From contig NZ_CAKKMV010000003.1 in the NCBI RefSeq assembly GCF_918697865.1, forward strand, positions 186,001 to 250,000: DNA of 64,000 bases, written 5' to 3'. Positions 24,415 to 31,828 of the stretch are shown in pieces. How positions within the stretch are numbered: the stretch's first letter is position 1; the number at the start of each line of letters is the position of its first letter. The notes under the pieces were generated by a model, which ran no database searches, was not told where the DNA came from, and saw nothing but the letters and a program-made list of their open reading frames with translations. The stretch is from Massilia sp. Bi118 (GTDB taxonomy: Bacteria; Pseudomonadota; Gammaproteobacteria; Burkholderiales; Burkholderiaceae_D). A program made the position numbers and the translations under genes.

Positions 24415-26091
24415 TCAGCCGGCGAAATCCTCCTCGCGGAACTCCGTCCCCTCACGCCCACCCGCCTGCTCGGCCTTGCGCAACTCGACCCGCCGGATCT
24501 TGCCCGAGATCGTCTTCGGCAGCTCAGTGAATTCCAGTCGGCGAATCCGCTTGTACGCCGACAGCCGCTCGCGCGCAAAGGCAAAGATGGCCCCGGCCAG
24601 CTCGCGGGTCGGCTCCACGCCCGGCCGCAAGGTGATGAAAGCCTTGGGCACCGACAGGCGCAGCGGATCGGGGCTGGGCACGATGGCCGCTTCCAGCACG
24701 TCCGGATGCTCGATCAGCACGCTCTCCAGTTCGAAGGGGCTGATGCGGTAGTCGGAGGACTTGAACACGTCGTCGTTGCGGCCAACGTAGAAGTAGTAGC
24801 CGTCTTCGTCGACGGTCGCGGTGTCGCCGGTATGGTAGTGCCCGCCGCGCATGACGTCGGCGGTCTTGGCCTCGTCGCCTTCGTAGCACAGCATCAGGCC
24901 CAACGGTGACGGCGCCAGCACCAGCGCGATCTCGCCCTCTTGCGCCGGCTGTTCGTCGATGTCGAGCAGGGTCACCTGGTAGCCCGGCAGCGGGCGGCCC
25001 ATCGAGCCCGGCTTGACCAGCTGGCCGGGCGGATTGCCGATCTGGCAGGTCGTCTCCGACTGGCCGAAGCCGTCGCGGATGCGGATGCCCCAGGCGCGCT
25101 CGACCTGTTCGATGACTTCCGGGTTCAGCGGTTCGCCGGCGCCGACCAGCTCGCGCAGCGGCGGGCGCCAGGCCGTCAGGTCTTCCTTGATCATCATGCG
25201 CCACACGGTGGGCGGCGCGCACAGCGAGGTGACGCCGCAGCGGCAGATCACGTCCAGGCAGGCGCGCGCCGAGAAGCGTTCGTAGTTGTAGACGAAGATG
25301 GTGGCGCCGGCATTCCAGGGCGCAAAGAAGCAACTCCAGGCATGCTTGGCCCAGCCGGGCGAGCTGATGTTCCAGTGGACGTCGCCCTGCTTCAGGCCGA
25401 TCCAGTACATGGTCGACAGGTGGCCGACCGGGTAGCTCTGCTGGCTGTGCAGCACAAGTTTGGGCTTGGCGGTCGTGCCGGAGGTGAAATAGAGCAGCAG
25501 CGGATCGGTGGCGCGCGTAGAGCCATCCGGCGTGAACTGCCGGTCCGCTTTGCCGCTGTCGGTGAATCCGGTCCAGCCCTCGGCCGCGCCGCCGACCGCG
25601 ATGCGGGTATAGTCGCCTGGCAGGGTCTCGAACTTGTGCGCTTCCGAGGATTGCGCGATCACGTGGCGGATATGGCCGCGCTGCAGGCGGTCTTCGAGGT
25701 CGGCCGGCGAGACCAGCATCGTGGTCGGCACCAGCACCGCGCCCAGCTTGATCCCGGCCAGCATGATTTCCCACAGCTCGACGCGATTCGGCAGCATGAG
25801 CAGCACGCGGTCGCCGCGGCGGACGCCCTGGTCGCGCAGCCAGTTCGCGACCTGGCTCGATCTGGCCGCCATGTCGGCGTAGCTGATCTTGCGCTCGCTG
25901 CCGTCTTCCTCGACCACCCATAGGGCCGGGGTCTGGTTATCGCGAGCCTGGACGTCGAAGAAGTCCAGCGCCCAGTTGAACTCGTCGAGTTCCGGGGCGC
26001 GGTAGTCGCGGTAGGCGGTGTCGTAGTCAAGGCGGTGCTGCTGCAGGAAGTCGCGCGCCTGGATGAAGCGCTCGTAGGGCGTCTGGGCCAT
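24415..26091 (-). CDS. Acyl-CoA synthetase (AMP-forming; benzoate/medium-chain acyl-CoA ligase type)
   Basis: 558 residues of the ANL superfamily. The A3 phosphate loop YFTSGTTAKPKLVLHS is intact, followed by GFGQSETTCQIGNPPG (A5), YHTGDTATVDEDGYYFYVGRNDD (A7-A8 with the hinge) and the catalytic Lys in LPKTISGKIRR (A10). The opening segment with WALDFFDVQARD resembles medium-chain acyl-CoA and benzoate-CoA ligases. It activates a carboxylic acid to acyl-CoA through an acyl-AMP. GGAGACGACC precedes the start, and a perfect ATGTTC/GAACAT palindrome lies 15 bp upstream, so it probably has its own promoter separate from the formate dehydrogenase genes. Confidence 0.9.
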   Translation of the reverse strand: MAQTPYERFIQARDFLQQHRLDYDTAYRDYRAPELDEFNWALDFFDVQARDNQTPALWVVEEDGSERKISYADMAARSSQVANWLRDQGVRRGDRVLLMLPNRVELWEIMLAGIKLGAVLVPTTMLVSPADLEDRLQRGHIRHVIAQSSEAHKFETLPGDYTRIAVGGAAEGWTGFTDSGKADRQFTPDGSTRATDPLLLYFTSGTTAKPKLVLHSQQSYPVGHLSTMYWIGLKQGDVHWNISSPGWAKHAWSCFFAPWNAGATIFVYNYERFSARACLDVICRCGVTSLCAPPTVWRMMIKEDLTAWRPPLRELVGAGEPLNPEVIEQVERAWGIRIRDGFGQSETTCQIGNPPGQLVKPGSMGRPLPGYQVTLLDIDEQPAQEGEIALVLAPSPLGLMLCYEGDEAKTADVMRGGHYHTGDTATVDEDGYYFYVGRNDDVFKSSDYRISPFELESVLIEHPDVLEAAIVPSPDPLRLSVPKAFITLRPGVEPTRELAGAIFAFARERLSAYKRIRRLEFTELPKTISGKIRRVELRKAEQAGGREGTEFREEDFAG

Positions 26092-26105
26092 GGTCGTCTC
26101 CTTTT

Positions 26106-26123
26106 ATGTTCTATTGCGAACAT
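26106..26123. promoter_or_regulatory. Candidate operator ATGTTC-N6-GAACAT
   Basis: Perfect 6-nt inverted arms separated by 6 nt lie 15 bp before the start codon of the acyl-CoA ligase gene. The position and symmetry suit a dimeric repressor site. The regulator is unknown and is not encoded next to it. Confidence 0.45.
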
Positions 26124-26149
26124 TTTGCCATGGCTTGCTGACGGCAGGG

Positions 26150-27826
26150 TTACAGACGTTTTATCTCGCCGATGTTGACCTCGTCCTTCGGCCTCATCAT
26201 GTCGATCACGCGGCAGTCGCCGCACATGCGCATGCGGTCGAGGTTGCCGGCGAAGGCCGGGTGGGAGGCCAGGCGCGCCAGCATGGTTTCGACCATCTTC
26301 AAGGTGCCGAAGGGCTTGCTGCAGCGGATGCAGTGGAAGGGCTGGGTTTCGTTCAGCACCACTGTCTGCTTGCGCGTCTCCGTGAGGTTCATCCGCGGCG
26401 CCAGGCGGATCGCGTCTTCCGGACAAGTGGTCGCGCACAGGCCGCACTGCACGCAGTTCTTCTCGACGAAGCGCAGCTGGGGCGCGTTCTGGCCGTCCAT
26501 CAGCGCGGAGCTCGGGCAAGCGCCGACGCAGGACATGCACAAGCTGCAGGCGGCGCTGTCCACCGCCAGCGTGCCAAAAGGGGCGCCCGGCGGCAGTGGG
26601 ATCTCCGCCACCTTGGTCGGGGCGTACTTCACCAGGTGATCCAGCGCGTAGTCGAGCGTGTTGCGTTTATCGGCTGCGATGTTGAAGCCGGCACGCTGGG
26701 CCGGCGCCTGGCCGCGCGGCGCGTGCTGCAGCGCCACCGTCAGCTCGTCCGGACTGCTGGCGCGCAGCAGCTGCAGGTGCGGACCGGCATAGCCAAGCCC
26801 GTCGAGGATGGCCTGGGCGATCTCCATCTGCTGGCCCAGCGCAGCCGCGTACTGAGGCGCTTCGGCCTCGGTCATGAGCACGGTGACCCCGGCCGCGCCA
26901 TAGGCCAGCGCGCTTAGCCAGACGTCGATGCCGGTGGAGGCCGTGTGGTGCAGGCCGAGCGGCAGCAGGCGGCCGGGGACGGCATCCCCCAGCTGGGCCA
27001 GCAGCGCCGCGCCTTCCAGACCGTGCAGCAGCAGGACCGGTTCCTGGCCGCCGGCCTCCGCATAGGCCTGCAGCACGGTCTTGATGCGCCCGCCCGTGTG
27101 GCTGGCCGATGGATAAGCATAGGAGATGGCGCCGGTCGGGCAGACCGTGGTGCAAGCGCCGCAGCCGGCGCACAGATAGGGGTTCACCTTGATCAGGTCG
27201 CCCGCGCCTTCGATGGCGCCGGCCGAGCAGATTTCGACGCAGGCATTGCAGCCGACCAGCTGGTTGCGGCTGTGCGCACACAAGCGCTCTTTATAGGCGA
27301 AATACTTCGGCTTCTCGAATTCGCCGACCATGTCCAGCAGCTGCTCGACGGCTTGCGTGCGTTCGGCTTCGTCGGGACCGGGGAAGACATAGCCGTGCGG
27401 ACGCTGATGGGTGGCGATCTGCGGCGCGGCGCCGAGGTCCAGCACCAGGTCGAACTTGCCATGCTCGGGCGCGCGACCCGGCGCCTGCCAGGTGGCCTGG
27501 AACGCGCCCAGCCAGCCGCTCAGCACGACGGCGCGCGCATTGAAGACCGGGTAAATGCGCAGCGGCGGCCGCTTTTCCTCATGCGCTTCTTCGTCCAGCA
27601 GCAGCACGGTCACGTTCAGGCCGCCGGCCAGGCGGTCGGCCCAGGGCAGCGCCTGCGCGCTGCTGCCGATGACCAGGGTGCGGCCGGTCGAATGATAGCC
27701 GACGGTGTCGAGCGCCTCGGGCGGTTCGATGGTGCCGAGGGCGGCGACGGCGGCGACCCGGGCCAGCAGATTCCTGGCCTCCTGGGCGGGATCGGCGCCC
27801 TGCCCTTCGATGAAACGGATATTCAT
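26150..27826 (-). CDS. Multi-cluster 4Fe-4S ferredoxin-like protein of the formate dehydrogenase locus
   Basis: 558 residues. After an N-terminal domain of about 185 residues without cysteine motifs come ferredoxin motifs CNACVEICSAGAIE and CAGCGACTTVCPTGAIS (about 212-250). A middle domain with a GLHHTASTGIDVWLSAL segment follows, then a second ferredoxin pair CSLCMSCVGACPSS and CVQCGLCATTCPEDAI (about 433-485). At the end are CIRC and CGDC pairs that could bind zinc or iron. This architecture accompanies DUF3306/DUF3305 and FDH genes in other betaproteobacteria. It probably transfers electrons to or from the dehydrogenase; its direct partner is not known. Its start overlaps DUF3306 by ATGA. 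Confidence 0.88.
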   Translation of the reverse strand: MNIRFIEGQGADPAQEARNLLARVAAVAALGTIEPPEALDTVGYHSTGRTLVIGSSAQALPWADRLAGGLNVTVLLLDEEAHEEKRPPLRIYPVFNARAVVLSGWLGAFQATWQAPGRAPEHGKFDLVLDLGAAPQIATHQRPHGYVFPGPDEAERTQAVEQLLDMVGEFEKPKYFAYKERLCAHSRNQLVGCNACVEICSAGAIEGAGDLIKVNPYLCAGCGACTTVCPTGAISYAYPSASHTGGRIKTVLQAYAEAGGQEPVLLLHGLEGAALLAQLGDAVPGRLLPLGLHHTASTGIDVWLSALAYGAAGVTVLMTEAEAPQYAAALGQQMEIAQAILDGLGYAGPHLQLLRASSPDELTVALQHAPRGQAPAQRAGFNIAADKRNTLDYALDHLVKYAPTKVAEIPLPPGAPFGTLAVDSAACSLCMSCVGACPSSALMDGQNAPQLRFVEKNCVQCGLCATTCPEDAIRLAPRMNLTETRKQTVVLNETQPFHCIRCSKPFGTLKMVETMLARLASHPAFAGNLDRMRMCGDCRVIDMMRPKDEVNIGEIKRL

Positions 27827-28311
27827 TGTGTCTCTTGTTCAGGTGGTTGTTCTGGTTGTGGTTCTGCAGGTTCGTCCTCGACCATCTTCATGAACGCGCT
27901 TTTCGCATGGTTCAGCGAGGCCAGCATCGCCTCGGACATGGGGCTGGCCTTGGTGTAGTCGTCGATGTAGACGTCCAGCCTGTCCATCACCTTGAAATGC
28001 GGGTCGGCAAACAGTTTCTTGAGCGCGCTGCGGCGCACGGCCTGGTCGACGCCGCGGGCAACGAAGCCCGAGAAGTCGGAATCGGCATCCAGCGCGGCGA
28101 CATCGTCCATGGTTGGCAGCGTGTGCTCGGCCGGCAAAGGCTGCGCCTCGGCGGCGCCTTCCAGCGGCGCCTGCACGGGCACCGCAGCCGGCGCTGCAAA
28201 CCCGGCGGCATCCAGGGGCGCCTCGGCCACCGGCGCCGGCTCGGGCTCGCGCCCTTCCCGAACCTCGCTCTTGCGGCGCGCCCAGCGGCGCAGGAAACCT
28301 TCGTCGGCCAT
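27823..28311 (-). CDS. DUF3306-domain protein
   Basis: 162 residues. The start FLRRWARRKSEVREG is the hallmark opening of DUF3306, followed by an Ala/Pro-rich linker and the conserved C-terminal portion LPTMDDVAALDADSDFSGFVARGVD and ALKKLFADPHFKVMDRLDVYIDDY. No signal or membrane segment is seen. Function unknown; the family is almost always in formate dehydrogenase loci next to DUF3305 and a ferredoxin protein, as here. It lies 7 bp after DUF3305 and overlaps the downstream ferredoxin gene by ATGA. Confidence 0.88.
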   Translation of the reverse strand: MADEGFLRRWARRKSEVREGREPEPAPVAEAPLDAAGFAAPAAVPVQAPLEGAAEAQPLPAEHTLPTMDDVAALDADSDFSGFVARGVDQAVRRSALKKLFADPHFKVMDRLDVYIDDYTKASPMSEAMLASLNHAKSAFMKMVEDEPAEPQPEQPPEQETQ

Positions 28312-28318
28312 GCTGTCC

Positions 28319-28759
28319 TTATCCGTGCTGCCGGCCGCGACGCGGCTTGGGCTGGTAGTGCTCGCGCAGGTAGCCGGCCACCCAGGCGTAGATATCGGCC
28401 GGCATGGTCACGCCGTCGGCGTTTTCGCCGTTGTCGAACATGCGGGTGCCTTCGACGTAGCTGACCGAGGCCCGCACCGGCATCGCCCGGCCGTCCTCCA
28501 TGCGCCACAGCACGAATACCTTGGATTCCGGCGACATCACGTTCTCGAAATAGCCTTCGTTGTCGTCCGAATACAGCTCCAGCTCCAGGCCCGAAACCAG
28601 GTAATAGTCGCGCTCTGGCGACTGGCTCAGCACCTGTACAGGCGGCAAATTGCCGCGGTCGGGCACGACGCCCACCGCTTCCCAGGCCTCGTCCGCCCAG
28701 ATGTGCTTGACACTGCGGCGCTGCATCAGCACCGCGATCGGCATGCTGCCCATTTTCAT
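28319..28759 (-). CDS. DUF3305-domain protein
   Basis: 146 residues with the DUF3305 pattern: SMPIAVLMQRRSVKHIWADEAWEAVGVV, then the LELELYSDDNEGYFENV block, VFVLWRMEDGRAMPVRASVSY, and the C-terminal MPADIYAWVAGYLREHY. No signal peptide. Family members occur in formate dehydrogenase loci and have no known biochemical role. An alternative start three codons in (MGSMPIAV) is possible. Forms a short-spaced run with DUF3306. Confidence 0.88.
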   Translation of the reverse strand: MKMGSMPIAVLMQRRSVKHIWADEAWEAVGVVPDRGNLPPVQVLSQSPERDYYLVSGLELELYSDDNEGYFENVMSPESKVFVLWRMEDGRAMPVRASVSYVEGTRMFDNGENADGVTMPADIYAWVAGYLREHYQPKPRRGRQHG

Positions 28760-28772
28760 CGCATGTTCCTGT

Positions 28773-29330
28773 TCACTTCTTGCTCACGTCGGTCGGCGTG
28801 CCTTTCTGGACCGTCGGCTCGGCGTTTTTCGGCTGGGCCCTGGTCTGGAATTTCTTGACGTCTTCGCTCGGTGGCGCCGTGCCCAGCTTCTCGCTCTTGA
28901 CCGCCGGATCGACGCCAGCCTGGCCGGCGGGCGTCGTGTTGCCGGCGCCCTGAGACCCCGCGGGCGGCGGGCTGGCGGGCCCGGCCGCGGTGACGGCCGC
29001 GGGCCCGGCCGCGGTGACGGCCGCGGCCCCGGCAGCCGGCGCCGCGGCTACCACCGCCACCGCCGGATGGGTCTTCCAGCCTTCCTTGGCCGCGCGCGCC
29101 CGATAGTGGGCGGTGACCGCATCCATGGTTGCGGCCAGGCTCAGCTTGTCCTTGGCGGCCTGTTCGTCCGCCTTGGCCTTCTTGGCGGCCGCAGCCTGCT
29201 GCTGGGCCGGGGTCGGCGGCGGCAGCGCCGCCCAGGCGACGCTGGCGATCAGCAGGCCTGCAATCAGCAAGGCCGCCTTCAGCGCTGGGTGCCGCCCACT
29301 GTGCGTCTTGAATGTTCGATGCGTTCTCAT
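28773..29330 (-). CDS. Exported Ala/Pro-rich protein of the formate dehydrogenase locus
   Basis: 185 residues. A signal/anchor helix (LKAALLIAGLLIASVAWA) follows a basic start, then a coiled helix rich in Ala, Lys and Gln (PPTPAQQQAAAAKKAKADEQ) containing the only conserved-looking part, SLAATMDAVTAHYRARAA. The rest is low-complexity Ala/Pro/Gly including a 24-bp perfect tandem duplication (28975-29022). It is predicted to be periplasmic. No family recognised; position between DUF3305 and the lipoprotein suggests an accessory role in assembly or stability of the periplasmic dehydrogenase, which is an inference from context. Confidence 0.7.
   Translation of the reverse strand: MRTHRTFKTHSGRHPALKAALLIAGLLIASVAWAALPPPTPAQQQAAAAKKAKADEQAAKDKLSLAATMDAVTAHYRARAAKEGWKTHPAVAVVAAAPAAGAAAVTAAGPAAVTAAGPASPPPAGSQGAGNTTPAGQAGVDPAVKSEKLGTAPPSEDVKKFQTRAQPKNAEPTVQKGTPTDVSKK
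28975..29022. repeat. 24-bp in-frame tandem duplication
   Basis: Two perfect copies (28975-28998 and 28999-29022) and the first bases of a third diverged copy, each encoding AVTAAGPA in the exported protein gene. The repeat is in frame, so length changes here would not break the protein. Confidence 0.8.
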
Positions 29331-29348
29331 GGCTTCAGTCTCCTGCCG

Positions 29349-29798
29349 TCAGCGGCCCGGCGCCGCGCTGTTCGCGCCCGGGTCGCGGTGGGCGGCGGCC
29401 GGCTGCGGCGCCGGCGTGGCGTCGGGCTTCACCGGGTTGTTGCCGCTGTCGCCGGATGGCTTTTCGGTGGCGCCGGTCTGCGCCGCCGTGCCGCTGGACG
29501 GCGTCGAGACGCCGCTGCTCGGCCCCTGCCCGGTTTCGCGCGTACTGCCGCCGGTGCCCGCGCCCGCGGTGTTGCCGCCCGCGCCGCCGGCGATGCCGGG
29601 GGTGCCGCCCGCATAAGTCGCGTCGGTCTTCGGTCCGCCGTTACGCGCCATCACCTGGCCGCTGGTGCCGCCGCCGGCCGTGACCATGCCCGGGTACTTG
29701 GTCTCGCGCATGGATTGGTCGCCGTGCTTGCTGCAGCCGGCCGCGCTCAGGAGCAGCGCCGCGGCGCCTGCATGCATAAGAAAAACTGATGCTTTCAT
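29349..29798 (-). CDS. Gly/Thr/Ser-rich lipoprotein of the formate dehydrogenase locus
   Basis: 149 residues. A lipoprotein signal ends in LSAAGC (Cys22). The mature chain is almost entirely Gly, Thr, Ser, Ala and Pro (AGGTPGIAGGAGGNTAGAG and similar), so it is probably disordered. It starts with an ATGA overlap... its stop is at 29349 and the cytochrome b gene's stop overlaps its start region (29795-29798), which indicates translational coupling. No family recognised; membrane-anchored on the periplasmic face. Confidence 0.7.
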   Translation of the reverse strand: MKASVFLMHAGAAALLLSAAGCSKHGDQSMRETKYPGMVTAGGGTSGQVMARNGGPKTDATYAGGTPGIAGGAGGNTAGAGTGGSTRETGQGPSSGVSTPSSGTAAQTGATEKPSGDSGNNPVKPDATPAPQPAAAHRDPGANSAAPGR

Positions 29799-30880
29799 GG
29801 GCGTACTCCCGGCGGCACATTGTCCGGCGCCCCGCCCGCGGGCGGATGGTCGGGAGGGGGCGCGCGCTTGTCGAAGGTGCCGACCGGCACGCCCGCCTTC
29901 ACTTCGTCGAGCCAGACGCCGTGGTGGGCACGGGCCCAGGCTTCGTCGACGTCGCCGTGGCGCATCGCGTGATAGGCGCCCGGGGTGCCCCAGGTGCCGA
30001 TGTAGATGTGGCCCATGGCGGCGGCAATATACAAGGTGGCGCCGATCAGGTGCAGGTAATTGGCGACCTGCAGCACGTAGCGGGTCTGGCCGAAGGCGAT
30101 GAAATCCAGGATCAGGCCGCTGATCGACATCACCAGTCCCAGCAGGGTCACCCCGAACCAGAACCAGCTCTTCTCGCCGGCGTTGAAGAAGCCGGCCGGC
30201 ACGTGCTCATGGGTCAGCATGCCCCCCGCCTTGCGGAACCACAGCCAGTCGATGCGCCTGAAGAAATTCCGCCGCAGAAAGGTAAAGAACATCAGCACCG
30301 AGCACACGATGAACAGCGGACCGATGAAATTGTGCAGGTATTTGAAGACGTAGGCGATGAAGGCGAAGATGTCGTGCCCGAGCAGCGGGATCAGCAGCTT
30401 CTTGCCGAACAGGATCACCAGCCCGGTCACGGCCAGGATGATGAAGCTGATGGCGGTGGCCCAGTGGATGTGGCGCTCCCAGTCCGTGAAGCGGCGGATG
30501 CGCCGCCCCGTGTCCGGCTCGTCGGCCTTGATCTTGCCGACCACCTTGGCGACCAGGAACACGGCCAGCAGCGCCAGCACGAGGATGACGCCGGACAGGG
30601 TCGCCAGCGGGCCGTTGCGCAGCACCCGCCATTCGTTGCCGCCGCGCTGGACGATGACGGTGCCCTCTTTATTGCCGTACTGGCCGAGGTAATGGCGGTC
30701 GATGTGCACGCGGCCGGAATCCTTCGAGGCCAGGCCCGGCTCCGGCGCGCGCGCGTCGTGCTCGGCCTGCAGGATGGTCTGCTCTTCGGCATAGGCCGGC
30801 TGCGCGCGGTTGTTGGGCACGCCGGCCCAGGCCGGGGACAGGCTCAGCGCCATGAGAATACACAGGAAGAAAGCTCGCAT
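29795..30880 (-). CDS. fdhC: Formate dehydrogenase gamma subunit (cytochrome b556)
   Basis: 361 residues. A cleavable-looking signal is followed by about 130 periplasmic residues with VHIDRHYLGQYGNKEGTVIVQRG, a block seen in longer gamma subunits of this family. A four-helix cytochrome b bundle follows: TDWERHIHWATAISFIILAVTG with haem-ligand His, YVFKYLHNFIGPLFIVCSVL, FNAGEKSWFWFGVTLLGLVMS, and YLHLIGATLYIAAAMGHIY. It anchors the alpha-beta dimer to the inner membrane and passes electrons from formate to quinone. Its gene lies 10 bp after the small lipoprotein gene and overlaps the next gene by four bases. Confidence 0.93.
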   Translation of the reverse strand: MRAFFLCILMALSLSPAWAGVPNNRAQPAYAEEQTILQAEHDARAPEPGLASKDSGRVHIDRHYLGQYGNKEGTVIVQRGGNEWRVLRNGPLATLSGVILVLALLAVFLVAKVVGKIKADEPDTGRRIRRFTDWERHIHWATAISFIILAVTGLVILFGKKLLIPLLGHDIFAFIAYVFKYLHNFIGPLFIVCSVLMFFTFLRRNFFRRIDWLWFRKAGGMLTHEHVPAGFFNAGEKSWFWFGVTLLGLVMSISGLILDFIAFGQTRYVLQVANYLHLIGATLYIAAAMGHIYIGTWGTPGAYHAMRHGDVDEAWARAHHGVWLDEVKAGVPVGTFDKRAPPPDHPPAGGAPDNVPPGVRP

Positions 30881-30890
30881 GCTCGGCTCC

Positions 30891-31103
30891 TCAGGGATTG
30901 GCCCGGTTGTATTCGTTCTGGTGCTGGTTGCGGTTGCTGATCGTGCCCCACCAGGACAGCCGGTCGTGGTGGAAGTAGGTCTGGAACGGCAGGTCGTCCT
31001 TCTTGCCCGCGTACTGGCCCTTGACCCAGTGCGGGTGCTGGTCGACCTCGAGGCAGCCGGCCAGCAGCGCCAGTGGAATCAGCATCAGGATGAGTCGCTT
31101 CAT
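30891..31103 (-). CDS. Small lipoprotein between FDH beta and gamma genes
   Basis: 70 residues with a lipobox LALLAGC (Cys18). The mature part is unusually aromatic and polar: LEVDQHPHWVKGQYAGKKDD, then PFQTYFHHDRLSWWGTISNR and NQHQNEYNRANP. Its ATG overlaps the stop of the beta-subunit gene (ATGA at 31100-31103), and the gamma gene follows after 10 bp, so it is embedded in the structural operon. I recognise no family. Its position inside the subunit genes and its exported fate make it a candidate accessory or fourth subunit (inference). Confidence 0.75.
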   Translation of the reverse strand: MKRLILMLIPLALLAGCLEVDQHPHWVKGQYAGKKDDLPFQTYFHHDRLSWWGTISNRNQHQNEYNRANP

Positions 31104-31783
31104 GTCGGCAGCCTCCCCTCGTCGTTCTGGGAATCCTTCAGGTTCTGGTTCTCGCGCGGCCCGTTGCCGGTGGCCTTGATCTCGCCGCCACGCTTCGGTT
31201 TGCCGTAGGCGATCTTCCAGCCCCACAGTTCCGGGCCGTAGCCGCGGGTCTCGACGCGCTGGCGGTAGATGTCGGCGATCAGGCCGGCGTCACCGGCGAC
31301 CAGGGCCTTGGTGCCGCACATCTCGGCGCAGGCCGGCAGCTTGCCCTCGGCGATACGGTTGCGGCCATACTTCTTGAATTCGGCTTCGGAGGTGTCCGGT
31401 TCGGGGCCGCCGGCGCAGAAGGTGCACTTGTCCATCTTGCCGCGGTGGTTGAACAGGCCGGTTTCCGGGAACTGCGGGGCGCCGAAGGGACAGGCGTAGT
31501 AGCAGTAGCCGCAGCCGATGCACTGGTCCTTCGAGTGCAGCACGATGCCATCCTCGGTGTGGTAGATGCAGTTGACCGGACACACCGCCAGGCAGGGCGC
31601 GTCGGTGCAGTGCATGCAGGCCATCGAGATCGAACGCTCGCCGGGAACGCCGTCGTTGATGGTCACCACGCGGCGCCGGTTCACGCCCCAGGGCGTCTCG
31701 TTCTCGTTCTTGCAGGCCGTCACGCAGCCGTTGCAGTCGATGCAGCGCTCCGTGTCGCAAATAAATTTCATCCTTGCGGCCAT
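31100..31783 (-). CDS. fdhB: Formate dehydrogenase beta subunit (4Fe-4S)
   Basis: 227 residues with four ferredoxin-type clusters: CIDCNGCVTACKNENE, CMHCTDAPCLAVCPVNC, CIGCGYCYYACPFGAPQFP and the CTFCAGGPEPD / CAEMCGTKAL set. These link the molybdopterin subunit to cytochrome b. There is no signal peptide, consistent with export in complex with the Tat-bearing alpha subunit. The spacing to alpha is 45 bp and that gap contains a palindromic repeat. The C-terminal membrane anchor of E. coli FdnH is not apparent, so the subunit is shorter than FdnH and the gamma subunit probably does the anchoring. Confidence 0.94.
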   Translation of the reverse strand: MAARMKFICDTERCIDCNGCVTACKNENETPWGVNRRRVVTINDGVPGERSISMACMHCTDAPCLAVCPVNCIYHTEDGIVLHSKDQCIGCGYCYYACPFGAPQFPETGLFNHRGKMDKCTFCAGGPEPDTSEAEFKKYGRNRIAEGKLPACAEMCGTKALVAGDAGLIADIYRQRVETRGYGPELWGWKIAYGKPKRGGEIKATGNGPRENQNLKDSQNDEGRLPT

Positions 31784-31803
31784 TTCATTCTCCCAAAACT
31801 TGG

Positions 31804-31823
31804 GTCCCCGCCTGCGCGGGGAC
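31804..31823. repeat. Palindromic repeat type B, variant copy 3
   Basis: GTCCCCGC CTGC GCGGGGAC is a perfect 8-bp hairpin followed by GACG, within the 45-bp gap between the FDH alpha and beta genes. It matches the type B design at 1629-1773 (CGTC, CCCGC, 4-nt loop, GCGGG). Confidence 0.7.
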
Positions 31824-31828
31824 GACGG

